Assembly: GCA_900167215.1 (NCBI GenBank)
Contig: FUZS01000013.1
Coordinates: forward strand, 1 to 64,000
Direction: 5' to 3'
DNA: 64,000 bases
DNA from: [Eubacterium] yurii
GTDB taxonomy: Bacteria; Bacillota; Clostridia; Peptostreptococcales; Filifactoraceae
In this document: one piece after another, positions 50,749 through 59,358 of the stretch
Position numbering within the stretch: position 1 is the first letter of the stretch
Layout: every line of letters starts with the position of its first letter
Program-made: the position numbers and the translations under genes
The notes under the pieces: model-generated
What the model was told of the DNA's origin: nothing
What the model saw: the letters and a program-made list of their open reading frames with translations, nothing else
Database searches by the model: none

Positions 50749-51408
50749 TTGGCTAACAAGACTGTTAATCCTACGAGAATGGAGCTTACAAGACTCAAAA
50801 GAAAGCTCAAGACAGCAGTAAGAGGTCATAAACTCCTAAAAGACAAAAGAGATGAACTGATGAAACAATTTCTCGATATGGTCAGGATAAACAAGGCTCT
50901 TAGAGAAACTGTAGAAGAAAAGATAAAAAAATCAAACAAGCAATTTGCACTTGCATCTGCTGCAATGTCAAAAGAAATACTTGACGCTGCACTGATGGCA
51001 CCAAAGCAAGAAGTGTTTTTGGATGTAAAAAGCAAAAACGTCATGAGTGTAAGCATACCGGTATTTGAGACAAAGACAAAGTCTGAAGATCCAAACGACA
51101 TATACTCTTATGGCTATGCCTTTACATCACCGGAACTTGACGACTCTGTCAAAGATCTCGCCGACGTACTGCCTGATTTGCTCAAATTGGCTGAATGTGA
51201 AAAATCTTGCCAACTCATGGCAAGTGAGATAGAAAAGACAAGAAGAAGAGTTAATGCTCTTGAACACGTCATGATACCGGAAATGCAGCAAAACATTAAA
51301 TATATAGTGATGAAACTCGACGAAAACGAAAGAAGTACACAGATAAGACTGATGAAGGTCAAAGATATGGTGTTGGAGCAAAAACATCACTACAAGGAAA
51401 AAGAATAG
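50749..51408 (+). CDS. ntpD: V-type ATPase subunit D
   Basis: This 219-aa central rotor shaft is largely two long antiparallel helices. The N-terminal PTRMELTRLKRKLKTAVRGHKLLKDKRDEL and the C-terminal RRVNALEHVMIPEMQQNIKYI are near-invariant family blocks. The start is TTG after GGAAAGGAGAG. It is the last gene of the operon, set apart by 447 nt of repeat-containing DNA, and may have acquired its own promoter. Confidence 0.96.
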   Translation: MANKTVNPTRMELTRLKRKLKTAVRGHKLLKDKRDELMKQFLDMVRINKALRETVEEKIKKSNKQFALASAAMSKEILDAALMAPKQEVFLDVKSKNVMSVSIPVFETKTKSEDPNDIYSYGYAFTSPELDDSVKDLADVLPDLLKLAECEKSCQLMASEIEKTRRRVNALEHVMIPEMQQNIKYIVMKLDENERSTQIRLMKVKDMVLEQKHHYKEKE

Positions 51409-51455
51409 TTATATTTCAAAAGATGTTGACATTGACAATATACTTTGATATACTA

Positions 51456-51575
51456 ATCTTAGGAAGATATGTTCCGTCAAAGACGGAATGTTAAAGAAGG
51501 TGTCTCACTACCTATATCCCAAAGGTGAAACGTTAAAGTCAGCGGAGTAGGTTATATTACCTCTCCGCTTTTATT
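51456..51575 (+). promoter_or_regulatory. Structured RNA leader candidate ending in a terminator
   Basis: A hairpin TTCCGTC-AAA-GACGGAA (51473-51489) is followed by moderately GC-rich sequence with short complementary segments, then a strong terminator stem, then AAGGAG and an ATG at 51592. This is the order expected of a transcription-attenuating riboswitch leader. I could not match it to a class I know. Alternatively the whole stretch is only the 3' end of the V-ATPase operon. Confidence 0.4.
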
Positions 51576-51576
51576 T
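51541..51576 (+). terminator. Strong Rho-independent terminator
   Basis: AGCGGAG (51541-51547) pairs with CTCCGCT (51563-51569) and AGGT (51549-51552) with ACCT (51559-51562); TTTTATTTT follows. It ends either the V-ATPase transcript or the leader RNA. Confidence 0.85.
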
Positions 51577-51591
51577 TAAGGAGAATAAAAA

Positions 51592-51621
51592 ATGTGTTCA
51601 GCGATTTATACTAAAATCTAA
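51592..51621 (+). pseudogene. Decapitated gene start cut by a repeat element
   Basis: AAGGAG (51578-51583) lies 8 nt before ATG, and the frame reads M-C-S-A-I and then runs into the repeat element that begins at 51608, stopping after nine codons. An N-terminal MC[ST][AS]I is reminiscent of Cys2 Ntn-hydrolases such as choloylglycine hydrolase relatives, but five residues are too few to identify it. Confidence 0.35.
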
Positions 51622-51733
51622 TAAAATAATGGATAAAATACTTTAGTTGTATTTATAATTAAATCAAATGACATACACTATTTTATTAAGAAGCTTTGAT
51701 TAAAATTTCCATAGATTAAATAGATAATAGTAT
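51608..51733 (+). repeat. MITE-like element, second subtype
   Basis: A 126-bp block from ATACTAA to ATAGTAT. Its first 17 bases are identical to the last 17 of the window (63984-64000). Its interior resembles 50339-50485. No coding capacity. Confidence 0.6.
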
Positions 51734-51927
51734 TAGAAGATAAGAAATATAAAAATCTATTGTTGAAAGAATGCAGTTTTCGTTTAAAAATAGAAGAAAA
51801 AGTATTAAAAAATGTTGAGAAAACTTACTACAAACAAAAGGAAACAGGAAATGTAAGAAGGGCTTACTGCAACTATTCATTATTAGAAAAATCAATGCAA
51901 ACTTGGAAGAAACTACATAATTTATAA
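51724..51927 (+). pseudogene. Open fragment without start codon (remnant)
   Basis: The frame is open from 51724 to the stop at 51925 and looks coding: a Lys/Leu/Glu-rich stretch followed by TYYKQKETGNVRRAYCNYSL and KSMQTWKKLHNL. It has no ATG and no ribosome site, and its 5' side merges with the repeat element. I do not recognise the family. It may be the tail of the gene whose start remains at 51592. Confidence 0.3.
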
Positions 51928-51956
51928 ATAATAGATTTTCTATGAGGGTGTTGGCT

Positions 51957-52641
51957 ATGAAATGCGAAAACTGTGATTATGAATTGATAGGTTTTGAAGA
52001 GGACTCCTTCCTCTGTCCAAAATGTGGAAATATAATCGTTGAAAATTCTATTAAAGTAAAATCAAAACAACTAATTATAAACTATTCAAGTGAATTCCAA
52101 AAAAAGGTAAGGATATTGACAAAAATATCTGAAAGTTTGTCTCTTTTCCCTTTTATATTATTTTTTTTATTTATGTTCACATTATTTGGATTTGGCACTC
52201 TTCCTTTAGATGTTTTAAAATCAGGAAATCATGTAGGGGGCTTTAAGGGTGAATTTCCCCCTGCCATTATAATAAACGGTATATATTGGCCTACTGAAAA
52301 AATAGAATAAACTTTAGTAGAAAGATATTCGGATGCAAATATTTTTCTTCATATAGAATATATGTTTACAGAGCTGTAAGGTTTGTTGTATATATTATCT
52401 GCTTTTATCTCATCTTTAAGTATATAGATGATTTTCTTATTCCATATATAATAGAAAACAGTCGTGATGACTTAGCACCTAATAGTTTGGCACTTGCAAT
52501 AAAAAATGAAAAATTTGCTTGTACTTTTATTTTGGTGTATAGCTTTATATCTCATATTATTATCGACATTATAGACATCTATGCTGAAAATTGTGCTTAT
52601 AATATCAATCAGGAAATAAAAAAATATTGTAAATATTATTA
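51957..52641 (+). pseudogene. Zinc-ribbon membrane protein, copy 1, frameshifted
   Basis: The first frame gives a zinc ribbon (CENC and CPKC within residues 3-24) and one membrane segment, then stops at 52308-52310 after TEKIE. In another frame the sequence resumes at about 52322 as FSRKIFGCKYFSSYRIYVYR and continues to a stop at 52639, matching copies 2 and 3. Compared with them, the junction carries a net two-base excess near an A6 tract. The gene is therefore split, with both halves well conserved, so the break is recent or compensated by slippage. The start is the ATG after AGGGTG. Confidence 0.75.
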
Positions 52642-52889
52642 AAAAATTTCCTGTCAGATTTTAATTCAACACTGATATATACAATAATTTCATCCATATA
52701 CGTATTTAAATTGAATTAGATATCCATAACTTAACTATATTCTTCTAAATATATTTTATATGATTTATAAAGTAATAATTTACAGTTTTCAAAATATAAA
52801 TATTATTTTAATTCTATTATAACTAAACATATTTGAGATAGTGTTATAAACAACTATATAATTGAATGCTATTTATAAGGGTGTTGGCT
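52642..52889 (+). repeat. Duplicated intergenic segment, first copy
   Basis: These 248 nt are about 95% identical by eye to 53568-53814, including the promoter-proximal sequence and the ribosome site AAGGGTGTT. The unit of tandem duplication is gene plus upstream spacer, about 925 nt. Confidence 0.8.
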
Positions 52890-53567
52890 ATGAAATGCGA
52901 AAATTGTGATTATGAATTGATAGGTTTTGAAGAAGAGTATTTCCTCTGTCCCAAATGTGGAAATATAATAGTGAAAAACTGTATTAAAGTAAAATCAAAA
53001 CAACTAATTATAAACTATTCAAGTGAATTTCAAAAAAAGATAAGGTTATTGAAAAAGGTATCACTATTTTTTTCTCTTTCTTCATTTATATTATTTTTTA
53101 TACTGTATTTTACTTTATTTGGCTTTGGAGATATGAGTGATGTTTTAGAGTATCATGCCAGGAGAGGTTATACAATGGATTCAATCCCAGGATTTATAAT
53201 CCCCCTTATATATGGAGCTACAGAAACGTGGATAAATGTTATCAGACAGATCTTTGGCTGTAAATATTTCTTTTCATTTAGAATATATGTTTACAGAGTT
53301 GTCAGGATTGCCCTATATATAATCTCCATCTATCTTGTATCTAAATATGTAGATTTTTTCATTATACCTTATATAATGGAACATCACTATGAGAATTTAC
53401 CTCTTGATAAATTAGCTCTTGCAATAAAAAATGAAAGATTAGGCTGTCAAATTTTAGTTATATATTCTTTTATAACTCATATTATTATCGAAATTATAGA
53501 CATATATGTTAAAAATTGTGCTTATAATATCAATCAGGAGATAAAAAAATATTGCGAATATTATTAA
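52890..53567 (+). CDS. Zinc-ribbon membrane protein, copy 2
   Basis: A 225-aa protein. Residues 1-30 form a zinc ribbon with two CxxC knuckles (CENC, CPKC). A polar linker is followed by about four hydrophobic segments (FFSLSSFILFFILYFTLF near 60-77, PGFIIPLIYGA, IYVYRVVRIALYIISIYLVSKY, LVIYSFITHIIIEIIDIYV) and a short cytosolic tail. The start is the ATG preceded by AAGGGTG; the eight in-frame codons upstream cover the ribosome site. Function unknown. Its neighbours are two paralogues in tandem, so the family is under local expansion. Confidence 0.75.
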   Translation: MKCENCDYELIGFEEEYFLCPKCGNIIVKNCIKVKSKQLIINYSSEFQKKIRLLKKVSLFFSLSSFILFFILYFTLFGFGDMSDVLEYHARRGYTMDSIPGFIIPLIYGATETWINVIRQIFGCKYFFSFRIYVYRVVRIALYIISIYLVSKYVDFFIIPYIMEHHYENLPLDKLALAIKNERLGCQILVIYSFITHIIIEIIDIYVKNCAYNINQEIKKYCEYY

Positions 53568-53814
53568 AAAATTTCCTGTCAGATTTTAATTTAACACTAA
53601 CATATACAATAATTTCATCCATATACGTATTTAAATTGAATTAGATATCCATAACCTATCTATATTTTTCTAAATATATTTTATATGATTTATAAAGTAA
53701 TAATTTACAGTTTTCAACATATAAATATTATTTTAATTCTATTATAGCAAAAAATATTTTAGATAGTGTTATAAACAACTATATAATTGAATGTTATTTA
53801 TAAGGGTGTTAGCT
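53568..53814 (+). repeat. Duplicated intergenic segment, second copy
   Basis: Near-identical to 52642-52889; see that entry. It serves as leader of copy 3. Confidence 0.8.
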
Positions 53815-54480
53815 ATGAAATGTGGCAATGAAGAATGTAATTATGAATTGGTAGGTTTTGAAGAAGAGTATTTCCTCTGTCCAAAATGTGGAAATATCAT
53901 AGTGGAAAATGCAGTCAAAGTAAAATCCACGCTTTTGATTAAAAACTATGCATATGATTTTCAAAAGAAGATAAAAAAACTTACAAATATTTCAGAATGC
54001 ATATCTATTTCTGTATTAGCATTGTTTTTCCTACTCAAATTGACTCTATACGGAGGATTGGGTGTTCTAACATCGGATATATTAAAATATGAACCTCGTC
54101 CCAGCGGATTTAAAATGGATTTACCCCCTGTAATTGTAGTAAACACTATATACTGGGTAACTGAAAAAAAAATAAGCTTTTGCAGAAAGCTATTTGGTTA
54201 TAGATACAGAGCCGTTAGAATTTTACTATATATTATTTCAACCTACCTTGTCTTTAAATATGTGGAGTTTATCTATTTACCATATATAGTAGAACACCAA
54301 CGTAAAGATTTACCCATTGATAAATTGCTCTTTGCACTTAAAAATGAGGAATTTATTAGCAAAGTCATGCTTATATACGGATTGGTATCTCACATAATAA
54401 TAGACATCATAGATATCTATGTGGAAGACTGTGCCTACAAGATAAATCGCGAGATAAAAGAATACTCTTCAAAATATTAG
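53815..54480 (+). CDS. Zinc-ribbon membrane protein, copy 3
   Basis: A 221-aa paralogue of the two preceding genes with the same layout. The first zinc knuckle is changed: CGNEEC replaces CENC by a two-residue insertion, giving CX4C, while CPKC is kept, so metal binding may still be possible. The protein core is more diverged than copy 2 is from copy 1 (VTEKKISFCRKLFGYRYRAVRI), although the upstream spacer is almost identical. That pattern suggests the spacers were homogenised by gene conversion, or that the genes are diversifying. The MITE-like element starts 2 nt after its stop. Confidence 0.75.
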   Translation: MKCGNEECNYELVGFEEEYFLCPKCGNIIVENAVKVKSTLLIKNYAYDFQKKIKKLTNISECISISVLALFFLLKLTLYGGLGVLTSDILKYEPRPSGFKMDLPPVIVVNTIYWVTEKKISFCRKLFGYRYRAVRILLYIISTYLVFKYVEFIYLPYIVEHQRKDLPIDKLLFALKNEEFISKVMLIYGLVSHIIIDIIDIYVEDCAYKINREIKEYSSKY

Positions 54481-54482
54481 TA

Positions 54483-54597
54483 ATACTAAAAACCAATTAA
54501 ATAGTCCAAAAATATATTAATGGTGAATTGTTTAAGACTGAAAAAGATAATGTTTCAATAAATCCAAATATATGACATTATAAACGGTGATTAGTAT
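54483..54597 (+). repeat. MITE-like element
   Basis: A 115-bp element ATACTAA...TTAGTAT, closely matching 41536-41651. It sits directly after the stop codon of the third zinc-ribbon gene. Confidence 0.8.
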
Positions 54598-54647
54598 AAT
54601 ACTAAATTTTATAAAGTTGTAATGTTATTCCAAATATATCGCTCAAC

Positions 54648-54682
54648 AAAATACCGATGTTTATAAAACATCGGTATTTTGC
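54648..54682. terminator. Bidirectional terminator
   Basis: AAAATACCGATGTTT (54648-54662) pairs perfectly with AAACATCGGTATTTT (54666-54680), a 15-bp stem with a 3-nt loop. It separates the zinc-ribbon genes from the convergent beta-propeller gene. Confidence 0.85.
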
Positions 54683-54714
54683 GTCAATTCTTATTTTTCA
54701 TAAATTACTTATTT

Positions 54715-56817
54715 CTAATCAAGTTTTAGTGATTTTATTTCTTTTAAAGTATTGATGTTATTCACCTTTACCATGCCTTGTGACAATGTGTATAGATTAT
54801 CACCTATCTGTACGCATCTTTGTATCTTCTTGTTATAGTCATAGTAGTAGTTGTCTTCCATATCGGCAATTTGCTTTTCTGTATAGTGAGTAATTTTTCC
54901 CTTTGTGTCAAAGCCCTTTTCAGATACCTTCACTACAAATGCTCCGTCAAACTGCCCTATCACATTATCATATTCTTTACCTTCGTATACTTTCTTAGCC
55001 ACCTTTGTAGCATATACAGGGATTGCAAATATATCCCTCTTATTATCAAACATAAGTGCCTTATGGTCGCTGTCAATATATGAGTATGAGCCTTTTGCTC
55101 CTATGTTAAGCACATCTACCTCTTTTGGATTGGCAAAGTCTCTCACATCGAAAAGTGATATTTTATATCCGTCAGTTACAGTATTTCCATATTTATTTTG
55201 ACGAGTATTATGTCCAAATCCTATAAGGTAACCTGTCTTAAACGGATGTAAATAGTTGCTGTATCCAGGTATCTTCAAATATCCTAAGACTTTCATCTTG
55301 CCAGGATCCTTGATATCTATTACAAAAAGAGGATCGACATCTTTAAATGTCACCATATATGCCTTACCTTGCATAAATCTCGTAGAGTAGATTTTTTCGC
55401 TTGGTGCAAGACCTCCAAGTGATGATATTTTCTTCATATTCTTATCAAAAGAAGTTATGACATTTTCTCTTTTTTCATCTCTTTCAAATATATTCTTAGT
55501 ATGAGCTACAAAGAAAACTCCATTTTCTTCATTCATAGAAAACTGATTTATAACTGTACCTTCTATGTCATTCTTACCTACATATCTGAATTTTCCGTTT
55601 TCTATGGCAAATTTCTTGATTTCAGTTTTTTCACCTTCATTTGTCATGGAAAAGCCGTATTTTATATCCGCTAAATATATATTGTCATTTGACATGTATA
55701 AAGCTCCCGAATCTCCCATGTAGCTAAGATTATCTGTAGCACCTTCGCCAAGTTGTGATATACTGCTGATATTTGTAATTTCGGTAGAAGGTGTAAAAGG
55801 TAGATACATAAGCTTAGATAGGTCTATGCCTGTAGAGTCTATCTTCATATCTTGCGGATAGTCATAGCTGTAAGAGTCTATCTTACGTTTTTTATAACTA
55901 TAGTCTATATTAAAAAAATCACTCGTTATAGCATATATTCTATTGCCTTTTTTTCTTGACTCCAAGTAAGTTCCGCTGATTTTATTTGTCTTTGATAGTT
56001 TTGGATTTTTAATATCACTTAGGTCATAAGTTTCCACAGTAGTTACAGACCTTGTATCTCCACCGCTGCGTTTGTTATATCCATTTGATATCACTGTCAG
56101 CATCTTGTTGTCAGCATATATGTCAATTATATTTTTCTCATAAGATTCATTTTTTATCTCAGATACTTTTTTAAGATTTGATACATCAGCATCTACTATA
56201 GATACGCAATTATTTCTTACATAATAGATATATTTACCGTCAGTCTTTACTATATCAGCCTCATCCACGCCCTCAGTTTGGATATTAGTCTTGCTGTAAT
56301 CTCCTGTAGAGCCTGCTTCTGATTTTGACTCTTTGGCAGATTCACTTTTTGCTGTTGATTTGCTTGACTGCAGTCCTATAGCTGAAGATGGTGCAGATTT
56401 AGTAACTTCGTCGGATCTCTCCATATTGTATAGCGGCATAGGTTGAGCATAACGGATGTATTTTGCTATCTTCTGGAGATTTGCTTCATCTTGGATGTAG
56501 ATATTCCCCTCAAAATTCTTTACGGTATATCCGTTTTGATCCTTAATTTTCAGTTTTTCAGATATCTTTTCTATAGGTGAAATAGCTAATTTATTGTCAC
56601 CTTTCACATTTACTATAACATCGTACTCCTTGCCATTTTCACTTACTAATTTTATTTCCTTGGCGATTTCTCTTGCGTTGCCATTTGAAAACTCTATTTC
56701 TTTTTGGTCATCAAATACAAAATAGCCCCCCGATACAGGTTCATTTACAGCAAAAGCCCTCATTACTCCAAATAGTAATACAGGTATGCCCAATAAAAGC
56801 CAAAAACTTTTCTTCAT
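54715..56817 (-). CDS. Secreted beta-propeller domain protein (PF09826-like)
   Basis: A 700-aa protein with an N-terminal membrane anchor or signal (FWLLLGIPVLLFGVMRAFA). A small N-terminal domain follows, then a Ser/Lys/Glu-rich linker (about 140-172), then the segment TNIQTEGVDEADIVKTDGKY, which is the hallmark entry into the C-terminal beta-propeller of this family. Repeated blade-like motifs ending in aromatic residues continue to the C-terminus. These proteins are extracytoplasmic; their function is not established. A GGAGG ribosome site precedes the ATG. No obvious partner is adjacent. Confidence 0.88.
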   Translation of the reverse strand: MKKSFWLLLGIPVLLFGVMRAFAVNEPVSGGYFVFDDQKEIEFSNGNAREIAKEIKLVSENGKEYDVIVNVKGDNKLAISPIEKISEKLKIKDQNGYTVKNFEGNIYIQDEANLQKIAKYIRYAQPMPLYNMERSDEVTKSAPSSAIGLQSSKSTAKSESAKESKSEAGSTGDYSKTNIQTEGVDEADIVKTDGKYIYYVRNNCVSIVDADVSNLKKVSEIKNESYEKNIIDIYADNKMLTVISNGYNKRSGGDTRSVTTVETYDLSDIKNPKLSKTNKISGTYLESRKKGNRIYAITSDFFNIDYSYKKRKIDSYSYDYPQDMKIDSTGIDLSKLMYLPFTPSTEITNISSISQLGEGATDNLSYMGDSGALYMSNDNIYLADIKYGFSMTNEGEKTEIKKFAIENGKFRYVGKNDIEGTVINQFSMNEENGVFFVAHTKNIFERDEKRENVITSFDKNMKKISSLGGLAPSEKIYSTRFMQGKAYMVTFKDVDPLFVIDIKDPGKMKVLGYLKIPGYSNYLHPFKTGYLIGFGHNTRQNKYGNTVTDGYKISLFDVRDFANPKEVDVLNIGAKGSYSYIDSDHKALMFDNKRDIFAIPVYATKVAKKVYEGKEYDNVIGQFDGAFVVKVSEKGFDTKGKITHYTEKQIADMEDNYYYDYNKKIQRCVQIGDNLYTLSQGMVKVNNINTLKEIKSLKLD

Positions 56818-57048
56818 TACAAAAGCCTCCTTTAAAATTTAAAACACTATCACTTTAACAAAACTTTCTTCTTCAACTTACTTGCGTTTTCATAATATTT
56901 AGACTTATAAGAATATAAATTTAGTGTTAATATTAAATAGAATTCTTTTAAAATAGGTAGTAGTACCGTTTTTCTAATTTTATCATCCTTTTCTTAAATT
57001 TGAATTTATTAATGTTTAACATTAGATTACAAATATTACATTGATATG

Positions 57049-57615
57049 TCAAATAAGTCTTCTGTTTTTTACTCCTCGTATGTGAAAGTTGATTTTTTCA
57101 TCCACATTAAGCTTTTTAAGACTGATAGCAAAGTCCAATCTCTCGTCTAAGTAACTTACATTAAAGCTCTCCACATCTTCCTCAAGTATATTTACAGTCT
57201 CTTCTTTAGAATATACATAGTCAAAGCCTGCTTGATCCTGCTTTTCTTTATATATATTATTTGTTGTACTTATAACAAGTTTTTTGTCATCAGCTATGTA
57301 GCTTATCTTTTTTTTGGATAATCTATGACCATAGCCGCCCATATAGTCCTCATCTCCTGCATCAATCTTAGAAAATCTTTCGTATTCTACTATTTTGCCC
57401 TCATCATCCACTTTGACAAAAGATACATTTTCTCCTGATAGTTCGTATTTTATCTTTTCTTTGAGGTTTTGCATAGTAAAGTCGGCTATCACATCCGCTT
57501 TGCCATATGAAGATGTATTTACCAAAAATGAAAACAGAGTAAAGACAGTCATAAAAATCAATATGACTAAAAAATACGCACATATAGCCTCAATGAGAGT
57601 ATATCCTTTTTTCAT
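57049..57615 (-). CDS. Pseudopilin-like protein (PilW/ComGF type)
   Basis: A 188-aa protein starting with the type III signal MKKGYTLIEA (prepilin peptidase would cut after Gly4) and a long hydrophobic helix (CAYFLVILIFMTVFTLFSFLV). The rest is a globular domain with beta strands. Such proteins form part of type IV pilus, competence or type II secretion pseudopili. It overlaps the GspH-like gene by 26 nt, the last of a minus-strand series. No assembly ATPase, platform protein or prepilin peptidase is present in the window. Confidence 0.8.
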   Translation of the reverse strand: MKKGYTLIEAICAYFLVILIFMTVFTLFSFLVNTSSYGKADVIADFTMQNLKEKIKYELSGENVSFVKVDDEGKIVEYERFSKIDAGDEDYMGGYGHRLSKKKISYIADDKKLVISTTNNIYKEKQDQAGFDYVYSKEETVNILEEDVESFNVSYLDERLDFAISLKKLNVDEKINFHIRGVKNRRLI

Positions 57616-58021
57616 CTTCCTTCAGTTTTATCCTTCCTGTTATTGCAGATACTGTCAGCTTGTAATACCTGTCTTGCGAGTTTATATTTACAGTGGTGCC
57701 CTTAGTCCATCCGCTCTTTGCAAATGTCAGTTCATCATTTGTGCAACTTTCAAGTTTTATATTTTTAAGACTTATCTCTTCGTCATCCACCCTACTTTTT
57801 ATAGTATAGCTGTTTTTTGTTATGTTAAATATTATCTTTGCCTCATCATCTCCTTGAAAAGACAGAGATTTTATATAGTTGATATCGCTAATCACAGCAT
57901 CTGTCTCATAAGATGTACTCAGAGAGCTGAAATTCCAGTTATTTAACAAAACAGCATATAATATTACAAGCAGACTCACCGTGCATATGACTTCAAGCAG
58001 TGTAAATCCTCTTTTTCTCAT
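57590..58021 (-). CDS. Pseudopilin-like protein (GspH/ComGD type)
   Basis: A 143-aa protein with a classical class III signal, MRKRGFTLLEV, and hydrophobic helix to about residue 28. The C-terminal ITGRIKL motif is typical of GspH/FimT-like minor pseudopilins. It lies 10 nt after the preceding pilin-like gene and overlaps the next, so expression is coupled. Its role in pilus tip assembly or DNA uptake is a family inference. Confidence 0.82.
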   Translation of the reverse strand: MRKRGFTLLEVICTVSLLVILYAVLLNNWNFSSLSTSYETDAVISDINYIKSLSFQGDDEAKIIFNITKNSYTIKSRVDDEEISLKNIKLESCTNDELTFAKSGWTKGTTVNINSQDRYYKLTVSAITGRIKLKEDEKRIYSH

Positions 58022-58031
58022 ATCTCACCTG

Positions 58032-58562
58032 CTAATAGATATATTTTTTCGCTATTATCTTATCCTTGTATTTATTAAATATATTTTCCGAGTTCTTACT
58101 TCTTATCTCCTCTATATCGTCTTTGGAAAGCATTGGAAGTATCAATTCATAGTAAATATGATTTTCCTTGTAGTCATCATATTTCCAGCTTAATTTCATA
58201 CTTAGGGTATTTCCAACTTCGACAGCAGTTCCTATTTTTTGTACTCGTATGTCGTTTTTGACACCTGCCTCACTGTTAAATGTCAGGTATCTGCTTACTG
58301 CATTCATCTTATTATATAGACTTTTTTCATCAAGATTATTTTCATTTTCAAGTTGTTTGAGTGAGGTCTTTACTTTGCCCAATAACTCACTGTCTATAAT
58401 TTCTAATTTAGACTTATTGTAGATTTCATATGCCTTATTTGATATTGCCAACTTTGATGAATTAAGTGCCTTTCCACGAATGACAAGGACAGTCAGGATT
58501 ATCATATTCAAAAAAGTCATTATAACTATTAGATTTACAAGGATAAATGCCCTTTTTTTCAT
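58032..58562 (-). CDS. Pilin-like membrane protein without a canonical cleavage site
   Basis: This 176-aa protein begins MKKRAFILVNLIVIMTFLNM, a charged start and long N-terminal helix like pilins, but without the Gly-Phe-x-x-x-Glu cleavage motif. The remaining 145 residues form a charged domain with SKLAISNKAYEIYNKSKLEII. It resembles PilX- or ComGG-type proteins by position and shape. Its ATG overlaps the stop codon of the zeta-type toxin gene (ATGA), with GGAGGG inside the toxin coding sequence, so the two are translationally coupled. Confidence 0.7.
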   Translation of the reverse strand: MKKRAFILVNLIVIMTFLNMIILTVLVIRGKALNSSKLAISNKAYEIYNKSKLEIIDSELLGKVKTSLKQLENENNLDEKSLYNKMNAVSRYLTFNSEAGVKNDIRVQKIGTAVEVGNTLSMKLSWKYDDYKENHIYYELILPMLSKDDIEEIRSKNSENIFNKYKDKIIAKKYIY

Positions 58563-59356
58563 ATGCCCTCCATATCTTTTAAATACCCACTATAGTCCTG
58601 ATATGTATATGTTCCAAGTTGATATATTATATCTTTAAGGCTTTCTATTTCATAGCTTGTATAGCTGCTATTGTAGAAATTTGACAATACATCTCCCGGC
58701 AAGTCCTTATTTTTACCATCATACATAGAATCTAAAAGCCTATTAAATACCTTTATAATATCAAATGTTTGGCTTTTGTAAATTATATTCAGATTATCAC
58801 ATATTGAATTTAGCACAAAGTCGTGATGTTCCTTCAGTGTAGCTCTTGCTATCATAGACTTTGAAAGAAATTTACGATACCTTAATTGAGTTGATAAGTA
58901 TGATATTTTTCCCTTCGTTGCCATAATGTCAAGTTCCACTGTATATTCTTTTGATTTCAATAATTTGCACGTATTTATAGGAACTTCCGCCGTTCTAAGT
59001 GTTCCCTCTATACAAATGTTGTATTTCTCATAACTTAGTACATCAATTAGTTTTTCAGTGACTTGTGATGAAAAATTGCTTGTATATTTTGGAAAATCTA
59101 TATTATATTTTTCTACAATCTCAGTGAAATAAGGATGATATTTCCTATATTCATCACCGTTTATAATTATTACATTGCCCTTATTTATTTTTTGGATATA
59201 ATGATTTAATATACTCTTTCCGACTCCGGCTTGTCCTCCTAAAATATATGCCTTCGGATTAATAACAGGAGAAAAATCCTTAGATTTTAGAGAAATCTTG
59301 AGAATCTTTTTAAATACTGTTTCAAACTCCGGACAACTGTATTCATATTCGCTCAT
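58559..59356 (-). CDS. Zeta-toxin family kinase
   Basis: A 265-aa P-loop kinase. Walker A is G40-GQAGVGK-S48, followed by INGDEYRKYHP with the likely catalytic Asp68, and IEGTLR near residue 114, the order found in zeta/PezT toxins that phosphorylate UDP-N-acetylglucosamine-type cell wall precursors. A small protein gene 2 nt upstream is in the antitoxin position. The unusual point is the 4-nt overlap of its stop with a pilin-like gene. Activity on wall precursors is a family inference. Confidence 0.85.
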   Translation of the reverse strand: MSEYEYSCPEFETVFKKILKISLKSKDFSPVINPKAYILGGQAGVGKSILNHYIQKINKGNVIIINGDEYRKYHPYFTEIVEKYNIDFPKYTSNFSSQVTEKLIDVLSYEKYNICIEGTLRTAEVPINTCKLLKSKEYTVELDIMATKGKISYLSTQLRYRKFLSKSMIARATLKEHHDFVLNSICDNLNIIYKSQTFDIIKVFNRLLDSMYDGKNKDLPGDVLSNFYNSSYTSYEIESLKDIIYQLGTYTYQDYSGYLKDMEGI

Positions 59357-59358
59357 AT

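Noticed and set aside
54820-55201. Two plus-strand open frames inside the beta-propeller gene
   Set aside because: Shadows of the real minus-strand gene, which has the PF09826 hallmark and a proper start.
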